Source: Candidatus Nanopelagicales bacterium
GTDB taxonomy: Bacteria; Actinomycetota; Actinomycetes; S36-B12; CAIYMF01
Length of the DNA: 64,000 nucleotides
NCBI GenBank assembly: GCA_017848795.1
Contig: JAFIHG010000003.1
Location: 1 to 64,000 of the forward strand
Direction: 5' to 3'
Of the stretch, positions 9,240 through 17,717 are shown one piece after another; within the stretch, counting starts at the first letter, position 1; each line of letters begins with the position of its first letter. The translations under genes and the position numbers were made by a program. Under the pieces are notes generated by a model that saw only the letters and a program-made list of their open reading frames with translations, was not told the origin of the DNA and ran no database searches.

Positions 9240-9284
9240 CTCGGCGTACGCGCAGGCTGCAGGGCGGCCTGCGCGTACGCCGAG
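9240..9284 (+). terminator. 18-bp hairpin between binding protein and ATPase genes
   Basis: A perfect 18-bp stem (9240-9257 with 9267-9284) around a 9-base loop (9258-9266), GC-rich and without a T-run, as usual for actinomycete terminators. It starts 8 bases after the stop of the second binding protein and 75 bases before the ATPase gene. It probably acts as a partial terminator or mRNA-stabilising hairpin that makes the binding protein more abundant than the membrane parts. Confidence 0.75.
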
Positions 9285-9358
9285 CGGGTCGGCTCGCGAC
9301 GAGGGCGTCGTGACCGACCCGACGGACGAGGCAGCCGACAGGACGGACGAGACTGCAG

Positions 9359-10963
9359 ATGCAGACGCAGCACGCCGAAGCTCCGAGCGGCCGTACGGCC
9401 CCGGCGGTGGAGCTTCGCGGACTGACCAAGCGCTACGGCTCGATCGTGGCGTGCGACGACGTGCACCTGACGGTGCCGCAGGGTGAGATCCACGGCTTGC
9501 TCGGCCAGAACGGCGCCGGCAAGAGCACCCTGGTGAAGATGTTGCTCGGGCTCGTCTCGCGCGATGCCGGCCAGATCCTGCTGGGTGGGCGGTCGGTGGA
9601 GATCCCGGACCCGCTCGCGGCTGCCGAGCTGGGCATCGGAATGGTGCACCAGCACTTCAGCCTGGTCAACGAGCTCACGGTCTGGGAGAACGTGACGCTG
9701 GGCGAGCCGGGGCGCCCGGACCCGGCGCGGACCAAGGCTCTCGTGCGTTCCATCGGCGAACGGTACGGTCTGACGGTCGATCCGGACGTGCGCGTCGAGG
9801 AGCTCTCGACGGGGGAGCGCCAGCGGGTCGAGATCATCAAGTGCCTGCGGCGCGATCCGAACCTGCTCATCCTGGACGAGCCGACCTCGGTGCTGACGCT
9901 CGCCGAGTCACGCGAGCTGTTCTCGGTGCTGCGCCGGGTCGTGCAGGACGAAGGGCGGACCGTCATCCTGATCAGCCACAAGCTCGACGAGATCCTCGAC
10001 GCGACCGACCACGTCACGATCATGCGATCCGGGCGGGTCGTCGCCCAGCGCGCCACCTGCGACACCGACGAGCGTGAGCTGGCCCGGGAGATGGTGGGCC
10101 GCGAGCTCTCGAAGTGGGTGGCCGCCTCCGCGCTCGGCGACCTGGACCGGCTGGTCGACCCGTCGCACTCGACCGATGCCGCGATGCTCGACCGGACCGA
10201 GTCGATCGACGAGGACCGCTTCCCGGTCCGGTTGCGGATCACCGACGCGTACCTGAGCGAGGAGGGACGTCCCCAGCTGCAAGGACTCTCGCTGGAGCTG
10301 CGCGCCGGTGAGATCACCGGGCTCGCCGGGATCGAAGGCAACGGGCAGCGGGCGCTCGGCGATGTGCTGTCCAGCCTGATCCCGCTCGACTCGGGCACCG
10401 TCGAGGTCGACGGCGTCGCCCTCCCGACCGGCCGCCCGGGGGTCATGCACCGGGCCGGGATCGGCGTGATCCCCGAGGACCGCCACCAGTCGGGGTGCGT
10501 GCTCGACATGAGCGTCGCGGAGAACCTGGTGATGTCGACGGTCAATTCTGTCGCGACCCGGGGCATGGTCAGCCGCTCGCGGATCCGTGCCAACGCCGAA
10601 CGCCTCATCGAGCAGTTCGAGATCTCCACCCCGTCGCCCGACACCCCGATGCGCCAGCTGTCCGGCGGCAACCAGCAGAAGGTCGTCCTGGCCCGTGAGC
10701 TCTCCCTCGACCCGAAGATCCTCGTCGCGGCGTACCCGACGCGTGGCCTGGACGTCGGGGCGATCGAATACATGACTCAGCAGTTGCACGCCGCCGCGAA
10801 CCGCGGCATCGCCGTCCTGCTGATCTCGACCGAGCTGGAGGAGATCCTCACGCTCTCGCACCACATCGCGGTGATCCACCGGGGTGCCATCGTCGGCCGG
10901 ATGCGGCGCGTCGACGTCGATGCCGAGCGGCTCGGCATGATGATGGGAGGGCAAGCGGCATGA
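9359..10963 (+). CDS. nucleoside/sugar ABC transporter ATP-binding protein (double NBD)
   Basis: A 534-residue cytoplasmic ATPase with two fused nucleotide-binding domains, as in BMP-linked nucleoside importers and ribose importers. The first domain has Walker A GQNGAGKST (residues 49-57), signature LSTGERQRVE and Walker B LLILDEPTSVL. The second has ITGLAGIEGNGQ in place of Walker A, signature LSGGNQQKVVLARE, and ILVAAYPTRGLDVGA where Walker B would be, so its acidic residues are lost. Such asymmetry is usual in this family. It overlaps the first permease gene by 4 bases (ATGA), giving a tightly coupled ATPase-permease-permease operon. Confidence 0.9.
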   Translation: MQTQHAEAPSGRTAPAVELRGLTKRYGSIVACDDVHLTVPQGEIHGLLGQNGAGKSTLVKMLLGLVSRDAGQILLGGRSVEIPDPLAAAELGIGMVHQHFSLVNELTVWENVTLGEPGRPDPARTKALVRSIGERYGLTVDPDVRVEELSTGERQRVEIIKCLRRDPNLLILDEPTSVLTLAESRELFSVLRRVVQDEGRTVILISHKLDEILDATDHVTIMRSGRVVAQRATCDTDERELAREMVGRELSKWVAASALGDLDRLVDPSHSTDAAMLDRTESIDEDRFPVRLRITDAYLSEEGRPQLQGLSLELRAGEITGLAGIEGNGQRALGDVLSSLIPLDSGTVEVDGVALPTGRPGVMHRAGIGVIPEDRHQSGCVLDMSVAENLVMSTVNSVATRGMVSRSRIRANAERLIEQFEISTPSPDTPMRQLSGGNQQKVVLARELSLDPKILVAAYPTRGLDVGAIEYMTQQLHAAANRGIAVLLISTELEEILTLSHHIAVIHRGAIVGRMRRVDVDAERLGMMMGGQAA

Positions 10964-12132
10964 GCGACACCGCAACGCGGCCGGCGCCCCCGGCGCCGCC
11001 CAAGTCGACCGGGGTCGCCGTGACGACCGCCATCTGGTGGCGTCGTGCGCTGCCGATGGCGGCGCTGTACGCGGTGTCGCTCGGGATCGCCCTGACCCTC
11101 GCAGCGCTGCTGGTCATGATGACCGGCGCCTCGCCCTGGTCGGCGGTCGAGGCGCTGTACGAAGGGAGCCTGGCCAGCCCCGCCGCCATCGGGCTGTCGC
11201 TGGACAAGGCGGCACCGCTGCTGATCGTCGCGCTCGGCACCTGCATCGCCGCACGCGCCGGGTTGTTCAACATCGGGCAGGAGGGCCAGCTGCTCATCGG
11301 CGCAGCAGTCTTCACCACGATCGCGCTATTCATGCCCGGGCCCGGCCCGCTGGTGCTGATCGTCGCGCTGATCGGCGGTGCGCTCGGCGGCGCGTTCTGG
11401 GCCGGCATCGCCGCCGTGCTCTATTTCTGGCGCGGCATCCCCGTCGTGATCACCACGCTGCTGCTGGTGTACATCTCGGCACAGGTCGTCTTCTACTCGG
11501 TCAGCCAGTCCTGGTGGCTGCAGGAGCACCTGCCGACCGGCGGGGTGATGGCGCCACAGTCCGACCTGCTGCCGGAGGACCGGTGGCTACCGCACTTCGG
11601 TGAGTACCCCGGCCTCAACTTCGCCAGCACGATCGTCATCGCGCTGGTCCTGACGGTGATCGTGACGGTGATGCTGCGCCGCAGCACCTGGGGCTTCCGG
11701 CTGCGGATGCTCGGGATGAACCGCTCCGCGGCCCGCCGCGCCGGGGTCAGCGCCCTGGTGTTCGGTGGCACTGCGCTGCTGCTCTCCGGCGCGTTCGCCG
11801 GTTTCGCCGGCGCCGCCATGGTGGGCGGCGGCAACCACCGGATGCAGCCGGGGATCTCCGAGAACAGCGGCTGGGACGGCCTGCTCGTCGCCCTCGTGGC
11901 CCGCGAGAACCCGGTGCTCGCGGTGCCGGTCGCGATCTTCTTCGGCATGCTGCGCGCCGGCGGCGGGTTCCTCGCCTCGACCGGCGTACCGCGCTACATC
12001 GTCGACGTCGTGACCGCGATCCTCGTGCTCGCCGTCGTCTTCCCGCCGGCCTTCCGGCTCTACCAGCGTCAGATCGCCACGCGTCGCCAGGCCAAGGCCC
12101 TGGCCGCGGCCACCTCCGGAGCTGCCGCATGA
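10960..12132 (+). CDS. ABC transporter permease 1 (BPD_transp_2 family)
   Basis: A 390-residue inner-membrane permease with about 9-10 hydrophobic segments. The region ITARAGLFNIGQEGQLLIGA-type (here ARAGLFNIGQEGQLLIGAA) is the hallmark of the larger permease in BMP/nucleoside importers such as YufP-like proteins. RLRMLGMNRSAARRAGV marks the ATPase-contacting loop. Both ends overlap neighbours by ATGA, so it is translated with the ATPase and the second permease. Confidence 0.88.
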   Translation: MSDTATRPAPPAPPKSTGVAVTTAIWWRRALPMAALYAVSLGIALTLAALLVMMTGASPWSAVEALYEGSLASPAAIGLSLDKAAPLLIVALGTCIAARAGLFNIGQEGQLLIGAAVFTTIALFMPGPGPLVLIVALIGGALGGAFWAGIAAVLYFWRGIPVVITTLLLVYISAQVVFYSVSQSWWLQEHLPTGGVMAPQSDLLPEDRWLPHFGEYPGLNFASTIVIALVLTVIVTVMLRRSTWGFRLRMLGMNRSAARRAGVSALVFGGTALLLSGAFAGFAGAAMVGGGNHRMQPGISENSGWDGLLVALVARENPVLAVPVAIFFGMLRAGGGFLASTGVPRYIVDVVTAILVLAVVFPPAFRLYQRQIATRRQAKALAAATSGAAA

Positions 12133-13037
12133 TCGAGAGCATCGCCCTCATCCTGGCCAGCACCATGCGCCTCGCCACGCCGCTGGCCTTCGCCGCCGCC
12201 GGGGAGTACATCGCCGAACGCGCCGGCATGATCAACATCTCGATCGAGGCGATGATGCTCGGCGGTGCGTTCTCGGCCGTCTGGGGCGCGACGCTCACCG
12301 GCTCGCCGGTGCTCGGACTGGTGTTCGGCATGCTCGCCGGCCTGCTCATCGGGTTCATCCACGCGAACTTCAGCCACCGGCTCACGGTCAACACCTACGT
12401 GGTCGGCCTGACGCTGAACCTGCTGGTGCTCGGCCTGACGAGCTTCCTGCTCGACGTCATGGACCTCAGCCAGGCGCAGGTGTCGAAGTTCGCCATCCCG
12501 ATCCTGTCCGACCTGCCACTGGTCGGGGACGCCCTGTTCAACCAGCGCTGGCCCGCGTACCTGCTGTGGATCCTGATCCCCGGCATCTGGTACGCGATGT
12601 ACCGCACCCGGTGGGGCCTGAACATGCGGGCCATCGGCGAGAACCCGTCCGCCGTCGACGCGACCGGGATCGACGTCCTGAAGCGCCAGCGGTTCGCGCT
12701 GCTGATCGTCGGGGTCCTCTCCGGCCTCGGCGGCGCGTACCTCTCCGTCGGCGAGGTCGGGCTGTTCAACCAGAACATGACGGCCGCGCGCGGCTACGTC
12801 GTCATCGCGGCGGTCATCTTCGGCGGCTGGTCGCTCAAGGGCACCATGATCGGCTGCCTGGTGTTCGGCGCGGCCGACGCCATGCGCCTTGCCCTTCCGG
12901 CGCTCGGGGTCACCCTGAACGCGCAGCTGCTGATCGCCTCCCCGTACATCCTGGCGATCCTGGCCATGGTGCTGTTCGCCAAGAGCAACCGCGCGCCGGG
13001 CTCCTACGGCAGACCCTTCGTCCGGGGGGTCGTGTGA
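12129..13037 (+). CDS. ABC transporter permease 2 (BPD_transp_2 family)
   Basis: A 302-residue permease, the smaller partner of the preceding one (YufQ-like). It opens with TPLAFAAAGEYIAERAGMIN and contains LNMRAIGENPSAVDATGID, the loop that contacts the ATPase. About 8 membrane segments are seen. It overlaps permease 1 by ATGA. Only 49 bases separate it from the following dehydrogenase gene, so import and first metabolic steps are probably cotranscribed. Confidence 0.88.
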   Translation: MIESIALILASTMRLATPLAFAAAGEYIAERAGMINISIEAMMLGGAFSAVWGATLTGSPVLGLVFGMLAGLLIGFIHANFSHRLTVNTYVVGLTLNLLVLGLTSFLLDVMDLSQAQVSKFAIPILSDLPLVGDALFNQRWPAYLLWILIPGIWYAMYRTRWGLNMRAIGENPSAVDATGIDVLKRQRFALLIVGVLSGLGGAYLSVGEVGLFNQNMTAARGYVVIAAVIFGGWSLKGTMIGCLVFGAADAMRLALPALGVTLNAQLLIASPYILAILAMVLFAKSNRAPGSYGRPFVRGVV

Positions 13038-13086
13038 CCCGCTCGAACAACTCGGACACGCGCAGCTTCGCAGCACGGAGGCAACG

Positions 13087-14118
13087 ATGAAGGCCGCCCT
13101 CTACCGCAGCCACGGCGGCCCCGAGGTGCTGGAGTACGCCGAGGTGCCCGACCCGGTCCCGGGTCCCGGTGACGTCGTCGTCCGGGTCGCCGCCGTCGGG
13201 TTGAACCGGCTCGACCTGCTGCAACGGCAGGGTCCCGGGATGATGCCCGGGTTCTCCCTGCCCCACATCGCCGGGATGGACGTCGCCGGGGAGATCGTCG
13301 CCACAGGAGCAGGTGTACCGGCGTCCCGCGTCGGTGAGCGCGTCGTCGTGAACCCCGCGATCGCCTGCGGCCGCTGCGACTTCTGCCGCCGCGGTATGGA
13401 CCACCTGTGCGGCGAGAAGGCCGTCGTCGGAGGCAACCGCGCCGGGGGCTACGGCGCGCTGTGCGTCGTACCGGCAACCCATGCCCACCACGTCGCCGAC
13501 CACGTGGACCTCGTCGAAGCGGCCGCCATGCCCACGGTGTACTCGCTCGCATGGCACGCCCTGTTCGAGACCGGCCGGCTCGCGATCGGCGAGACGCTGA
13601 TGGTCCACGCCGCCGCGAGCGGGGTGACGACAGCGGCCGTCCAGCTCGCGAAGCGGGCAGGAGCCCGCGTCATCGTCACGGCGCGCACCGACGAGGAGCT
13701 CGACCATGCGCGCCGGCACGGGGCGGACGAGTTCATCAACACCACCGAGAAGGATGTCGTCGCCGCCGTCATGGACCTGACGCGCGGGCGCGGGGTGGAC
13801 ATGGTGTTCGACCACCTGGGTCCCGCGCTGTTCTCCGAGTCGGTCCGCTCGCTGCGGCCCAAGGGGCGATTGGTCTTCTGCGGCACGACGACCGGCGCGA
13901 CCGTGCAGCTGCTGCTGCCCGAGGTCTACCGCTTCGGGGTAGCGCTGCTCGGCTCGGAGAGCTACGGGTTCGAGGAGTTCGCCCGGATGCTCGAGTACTG
14001 CTGGGACGCCGGGCTCACCTCCATGGTGGACCGGGTGCTGCCGATCAGCGAGGTCGCCACAGCGCACGAGCTGATGGCGAGCGACGCGCTGCGCGGCAAG
14101 CTCGTGATGACGCACTGA
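13087..14118 (+). CDS. zinc-binding medium-chain dehydrogenase 1
   Basis: A 343-residue MDR-superfamily oxidoreductase, expected to interconvert an alcohol and a carbonyl with NAD(P). The structural zinc cluster is intact (CGRCDFCRRGMDHLC, C-x2-C-x2-C-x7-C). The catalytic zinc Cys of classical alcohol dehydrogenases is replaced (GLNRLD instead of GxCGTD), while HIAGMD keeps the His, as in a widespread actinobacterial subfamily. The nucleotide-binding stretch is HAAASGVTTAAVQLAKRAG. GGAGG 5 bases before ATG 13087 fixes the start. A paralogue lies at 16680-17717. Both are followed closely by amidohydrolase genes. Confidence 0.82.
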   Translation: MKAALYRSHGGPEVLEYAEVPDPVPGPGDVVVRVAAVGLNRLDLLQRQGPGMMPGFSLPHIAGMDVAGEIVATGAGVPASRVGERVVVNPAIACGRCDFCRRGMDHLCGEKAVVGGNRAGGYGALCVVPATHAHHVADHVDLVEAAAMPTVYSLAWHALFETGRLAIGETLMVHAAASGVTTAAVQLAKRAGARVIVTARTDEELDHARRHGADEFINTTEKDVVAAVMDLTRGRGVDMVFDHLGPALFSESVRSLRPKGRLVFCGTTTGATVQLLLPEVYRFGVALLGSESYGFEEFARMLEYCWDAGLTSMVDRVLPISEVATAHELMASDALRGKLVMTH

Positions 14119-14171
14119 CCGCGCGTCGTGCGCACGGCGCGAAGAGTGCCATGAGAGAAGGGGAAACCGAG

Positions 14172-14660
14172 TTGACCGACATCCAGACCACCACCGAGGG
14201 TGCCGCAGCGAACGGGGCGCCGAACACGTTGCTGACCCACATCGCGTTCCCGGTACGGAACCTCGATGCACAGCTGGCCTTCTACGCCAAGTACACGAAC
14301 ATGGTGGTGATCCACCAGCGCAAGGACGAGGAGACCGGCCTGCGCACCGTATGGATCGCCAACCAGCGCGATGTCACCGACGCTGCGGCCCGGTTCGTCA
14401 TCGTGCTCATCGAAGGGTCGGTCCCGAAGAACATCGTCGGGGACATCAAGGAGGAGTACACCTTCCTGACCTCCTTCAGCCACCTGGGCATCTCGATGGA
14501 CAGCCGCGAGGACGTCGACCGCGTCGCCGCGATGGCCAAGGAGGACGGCGTCCTCGTCCTCGGACCGATGTACCGCAACGAGGTAGTCGGCTACATCTGC
14601 CTGATCAAGGACCCCGACGGCAACAACGTCGAGTTCTCGGTCGAGCAGATCCTGGGATGA
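14172..14660 (+). CDS. VOC (glyoxalase/bleomycin-resistance) family protein 1
   Basis: A 162-residue single-copy VOC-fold protein (LTHIAFPVRNLDAQLAFY at the start, LIKDPDGNNVEFS at the end). Lone VOC domains act as metal-dependent lyases, isomerases or dioxygenases, usually as dimers. Possible metal ligands are the His in LTHIAF, the His in FSHLGI and the Glu in NNVEFS. TTG 14172 is chosen because AAGGGGA lies 8 bases upstream; ATG 14151 is an alternative that adds 7 residues. Two sequence relatives occur at 20273 and 23428, each beside an amidohydrolase or oxygenase gene. Confidence 0.75.
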   Translation: MTDIQTTTEGAAANGAPNTLLTHIAFPVRNLDAQLAFYAKYTNMVVIHQRKDEETGLRTVWIANQRDVTDAAARFVIVLIEGSVPKNIVGDIKEEYTFLTSFSHLGISMDSREDVDRVAAMAKEDGVLVLGPMYRNEVVGYICLIKDPDGNNVEFSVEQILG

Positions 14661-15061
14661 CGGGCGCCGGTACGGCCGAGGTCGTCACCCGCTTCATCGA
14701 GGCGCTCAACAGCCACGACCCGGACCGCATCGCCGGTTGCGTCACCGACGACTTCCACAACGAGCACACGTCCTCCCTCGGCAGCAGCCTGCGCGGCCGC
14801 CAGGCGTACCGGGATCGGCTACCCGTCTTCCTGGCCGGCTTCACCGACCTGCACTACGAGGTCGAGGACCTGCTCGTGCAGGACGACAGGGCCGCCCTGG
14901 CCTACCGGATGACGTTCGGCTACCGACGCGCCGACGACGTCGTACGCCCCGTCTCGATCCGTGGGGTCTTCCGGTTCCGGGTGCGCGGTGGGCTCATCGC
15001 CCACCGCGCCGACTACTGGGACGGGGTCGCCTTCCAGCGGCAGGTGGACGACGCCGAATGA
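14657..15061 (+). CDS. SnoaL/NTF2-like protein
   Basis: A 134-residue cone-barrel protein of the NTF2/SnoaL type (TRFIEALNSHDPDRIAGCVTDDF, then FRFRVRGGLIAHRADYWD). Members are small cyclases, isomerases or binding proteins acting on ring compounds; the exact reaction cannot be inferred. ATGA overlaps link it both to the VOC gene before it (14657-14660) and to the amidohydrolase after it (15058-15061). Confidence 0.72.
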   Translation: MTGAGTAEVVTRFIEALNSHDPDRIAGCVTDDFHNEHTSSLGSSLRGRQAYRDRLPVFLAGFTDLHYEVEDLLVQDDRAALAYRMTFGYRRADDVVRPVSIRGVFRFRVRGGLIAHRADYWDGVAFQRQVDDAE

Positions 15062-16479
15062 CGACCCGGGTCGCGCCGACGGCGCCCGAGCTGCTCGTCA
15101 CCGGCGGCCGGGTCGTGACGATGAACCGCGACCGGGACGTCTACCTCGACGGCGCGGTCGCGATCGCGGGCGGCGACATCGTCGAGGTCGGCGCCAGCGA
15201 CCGGTTGCGCGCCCGCTGGCCGGCGGTGCCCGAGCACGATGCAACGGGATGCGTCGTCACACCGGGACTGGTGAACACGCACCAGCACCTGACGGGCGAC
15301 CCGCTGCTGCGCTCGTGCATCCCCGATCTGCTCCCGCCGGGCAGGTCGATCTTCTCCTGGTCGGTGCCGTTGCACGCGGTGCACACGGCCGAGCACGACG
15401 AACTGGCCGCGACGGTCGGCGCCCTGGAGTCGCTGCGCAACGGTGTCACAACCGTCATCGAGGCCGGCAGCGTCGCGCACCCGCTGGCGGCAGCCGCGGG
15501 CATGGAAGCTGCCGGCGTGCGCGGCTCGGTCGGCGTGTGGGGCTGGGACACGCCCGACCTGCCCTACTCCTACCCGGCGCAGCAGAGCCTGGAACGCCAG
15601 CAGGAGGTCCTCGCGGCGCTGCCGCCCGGCGGGCGGATCTGCGGGTGGGTCACTCTCGTCGGGCACGGACTCGCCTCGGACGACCTGCTGGTGGGGGCGG
15701 CCGAGCTCACCCGGCGGTCCGGCGCCCGGATGACCATGCACATGTCGCCGACGCGCGCGGACCCCGACACCTACCTGGAACGGTTCGGCGTACGCCCGCT
15801 GGTGCACCTCGAGCGGCTCGGCGTACTGGGCGAGCAGCTGCTCATCGGGCACGGCGTCTGGCTCGACGACGACGAGGTCGACGCGATGGTCCGCTCGGAC
15901 ACCGCCGTCGCCTACTGCCCGTGGGCGTACCTGCGCCTGGGGCAGGGAGTCACGGGCAACGGCCGGCACGTCGAGCTGGCACGCCGCGGGGTGCGCGTCG
16001 GCCTGGGATGCGACTCGGTGAACGCCGGTGACCGCATGGACATCCTGCTCGCGGCGTCCCTCGCCGCGGGCCTGGAGCGTGACGTACGGATCGACCCGAC
16101 CTGCTTCGGCGCCCACGACGCGTTCGAGTGGGCGACGATCGGGGGCGCTGCTGCCGCCGGGCTGGGGGAGCGGACCGGTTCGCTCGAAGCGGGCAAGGCC
16201 GCCGATCTGGCGATCTTCGACGCGGATTCGTTCGAGTGGGCGCCGGACGTCGATCCGGTGATGGCGCTCGTGTGGGGGACCGACGGGCGCAGCGTGCGTG
16301 ACGTCTTCGTGAACGGGGACCTGGTGATCGCCGAGCGGCGCTCGACCCGGCTCGACGAGGCCGAACTGCGCGAACGTGCCCGGGCCGGTGCGCACGACGT
16401 GCTGAGGCGGGCGGGCATCGAGGTGCCGGTGCGGTGGCCGACGGTCGATGCGCCCGAGCCGACCCGCCCTGGCCGGTAG
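15058..16479 (+). CDS. amidohydrolase 1 (chlorohydrolase/deaminase family)
   Basis: A 473-residue cytoplasmic metal hydrolase of the ATZ/TRZ-guanine deaminase group, which removes amino or other leaving groups from purines, pyrimidines, s-triazines and related cyclic amidines. Metal ligands are visible: HQH in VNTHQHLTG, His in MTMHMSP, His in LIGHGVWLDDDEV and Asp in LGCDSVNAGDRMD. The N- and C-terminal beta-sandwich is present (ELLVTGGRVVTMNRDRDV; GSLEAGKAADLAIFD). It is much more like amidohydrolase 3 (20772) than amidohydrolase 2 (18778). It is the last gene of the importer-linked operon. The substrate is unknown. Confidence 0.82.
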   Translation: MTTRVAPTAPELLVTGGRVVTMNRDRDVYLDGAVAIAGGDIVEVGASDRLRARWPAVPEHDATGCVVTPGLVNTHQHLTGDPLLRSCIPDLLPPGRSIFSWSVPLHAVHTAEHDELAATVGALESLRNGVTTVIEAGSVAHPLAAAAGMEAAGVRGSVGVWGWDTPDLPYSYPAQQSLERQQEVLAALPPGGRICGWVTLVGHGLASDDLLVGAAELTRRSGARMTMHMSPTRADPDTYLERFGVRPLVHLERLGVLGEQLLIGHGVWLDDDEVDAMVRSDTAVAYCPWAYLRLGQGVTGNGRHVELARRGVRVGLGCDSVNAGDRMDILLAASLAAGLERDVRIDPTCFGAHDAFEWATIGGAAAAGLGERTGSLEAGKAADLAIFDADSFEWAPDVDPVMALVWGTDGRSVRDVFVNGDLVIAERRSTRLDEAELRERARAGAHDVLRRAGIEVPVRWPTVDAPEPTRPGR

Positions 16480-16506
16480 CGCCGGCCGGTGCCGTCCGCG
16501 GACTCG

Positions 16507-16569
16507 TTGACACCGTCCCGCGCACCGCATACCGTATCGCGAAATAGCGTCTCATCGGCAACAGATGAG
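16507..16569 (+). promoter_or_regulatory. promoter and paired operator i
   Basis: TTGACA (16507-16512), a 17-base spacer and TACCGT (16530-16535) form a good promoter for the next operon. Two weak members of the operator family overlap and follow the -10: TACCG-TATCG-CGAAA (16530-16544) and TCTCA-TCGGC-AACAG (16550-16564), 20 bp apart. The second can also be read as a perfect 6-bp inverted repeat, CTCATC-N7-GATGAG (16551-16569). Confidence 0.55.
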
Positions 16570-16679
16570 GCCCCTGCGCCCGCCTCCGGCGGATGTGCAG
16601 GCCGAGTTGCACGCCGGTCGGTGTGCGACGTCTCCTGACCGGTGGCCAGTCCCGACGAGCTGCCTTAGGGGTACGCACA

Positions 16680-17717
16680 GTGAAGGCTGCGGTCTACCAC
16701 GCGCACGGCGATCTCGATGTCCTGCAGTTCGAGGATGTCGACACCCCGGAGCCCGGCCCCGGCGAGGTCCTCGTACAGGTGGGCGCCTGCGGCCTCAACC
16801 ACATGGACCTGCTGCAGCGCCGCGGCCCGGCGCTCATCCCCGGCTACGCGCTGCCCCACATCGCCGGCATGGACATCGCCGGCACCATCGTCGCCGTCGG
16901 TCCGGGTGTCGATGGCCCCGACGCCGTCGCGACGGGTGACCGGGTGCTCGTCAACCCGGCGATCGGATGTGGGAGCTGCTCGTTCTGCCTCGTCGCCGCC
17001 GACGGCAAGTGCGTGACGGCGCTCGTGGTCGGTGGTAATCGCGACGGCGGGTACGCCGAGTACGTCGTGGTGCCCGCGGCGAACGTCCACCCGATCCCCG
17101 ACCACGTGAGCTTCGCCGACGCGGCGGTGATCCCCACCGTCTGGATGACGGCCTGGCACGCGCTGATGGGCACCGGTCAGCTGCGCATGGGCGAGAGCGT
17201 CCTGATCCACGCGGGCGCGAGCGGCGTGAGCACGGCCGCGATCCAGCTCGCGAAGGCCGCCGGCGCCTTCGTCATCGCGACCGGAAGCACCCAGGACAAG
17301 CTGGACTACTCGCAGCGGCTCGGCGCCGACGTCGTGGTGAACTCGGGTGACGACATCACCAAGGTCGCGCGCGAGGCGACCGACGGGCGTGGCGTCGACG
17401 TGGTGCTCGACCACGTCGGCCCGGCAGTCTGGGACGCGTCGATCTACAGCATGCGCGCCGGCGGGCGGCTGGTGTTCCTCGGAAACACCACCGGCAGCCG
17501 CGCCAGCTTCGACCTCGTCTACGCCTACCACTTCGGGCTCAAGCTGCTCGGCAGCGACCCGTACGACCGCCACGAGTTCCCCGAGCTGCTCCAGACGTAC
17601 TGGTCCTCGGACTTCGTCACGCCCATCGACCGGGAGTTCCCCCTCCGCGAGGCGCGCGCCGCACAGGAGCACCTGGAGTCGCGGCGCGCGGCGGGCAAGG
17701 TCCTGCTCGTGCCATGA
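16680..17717 (+). CDS. zinc-binding medium-chain dehydrogenase 2
   Basis: A 345-residue MDR oxidoreductase, clearly paralogous to the one at 13087 (shared LPHIAGMDIAGTIVAVG and HAGASGVSTAAIQLAKAAG). The structural zinc cluster is partly kept (CGSCSFCLVAADGKC), and the catalytic Cys is again replaced by Asn (GLNHMD). GTG 16680 has AGGGG 8 bases upstream. It opens an operon of five genes (dehydrogenase, methyltransferase, amidohydrolase 2, VOC 2, amidohydrolase 3) behind its own promoter and operator pair. Confidence 0.82.
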   Translation: MKAAVYHAHGDLDVLQFEDVDTPEPGPGEVLVQVGACGLNHMDLLQRRGPALIPGYALPHIAGMDIAGTIVAVGPGVDGPDAVATGDRVLVNPAIGCGSCSFCLVAADGKCVTALVVGGNRDGGYAEYVVVPAANVHPIPDHVSFADAAVIPTVWMTAWHALMGTGQLRMGESVLIHAGASGVSTAAIQLAKAAGAFVIATGSTQDKLDYSQRLGADVVVNSGDDITKVAREATDGRGVDVVLDHVGPAVWDASIYSMRAGGRLVFLGNTTGSRASFDLVYAYHFGLKLLGSDPYDRHEFPELLQTYWSSDFVTPIDREFPLREARAAQEHLESRRAAGKVLLVP

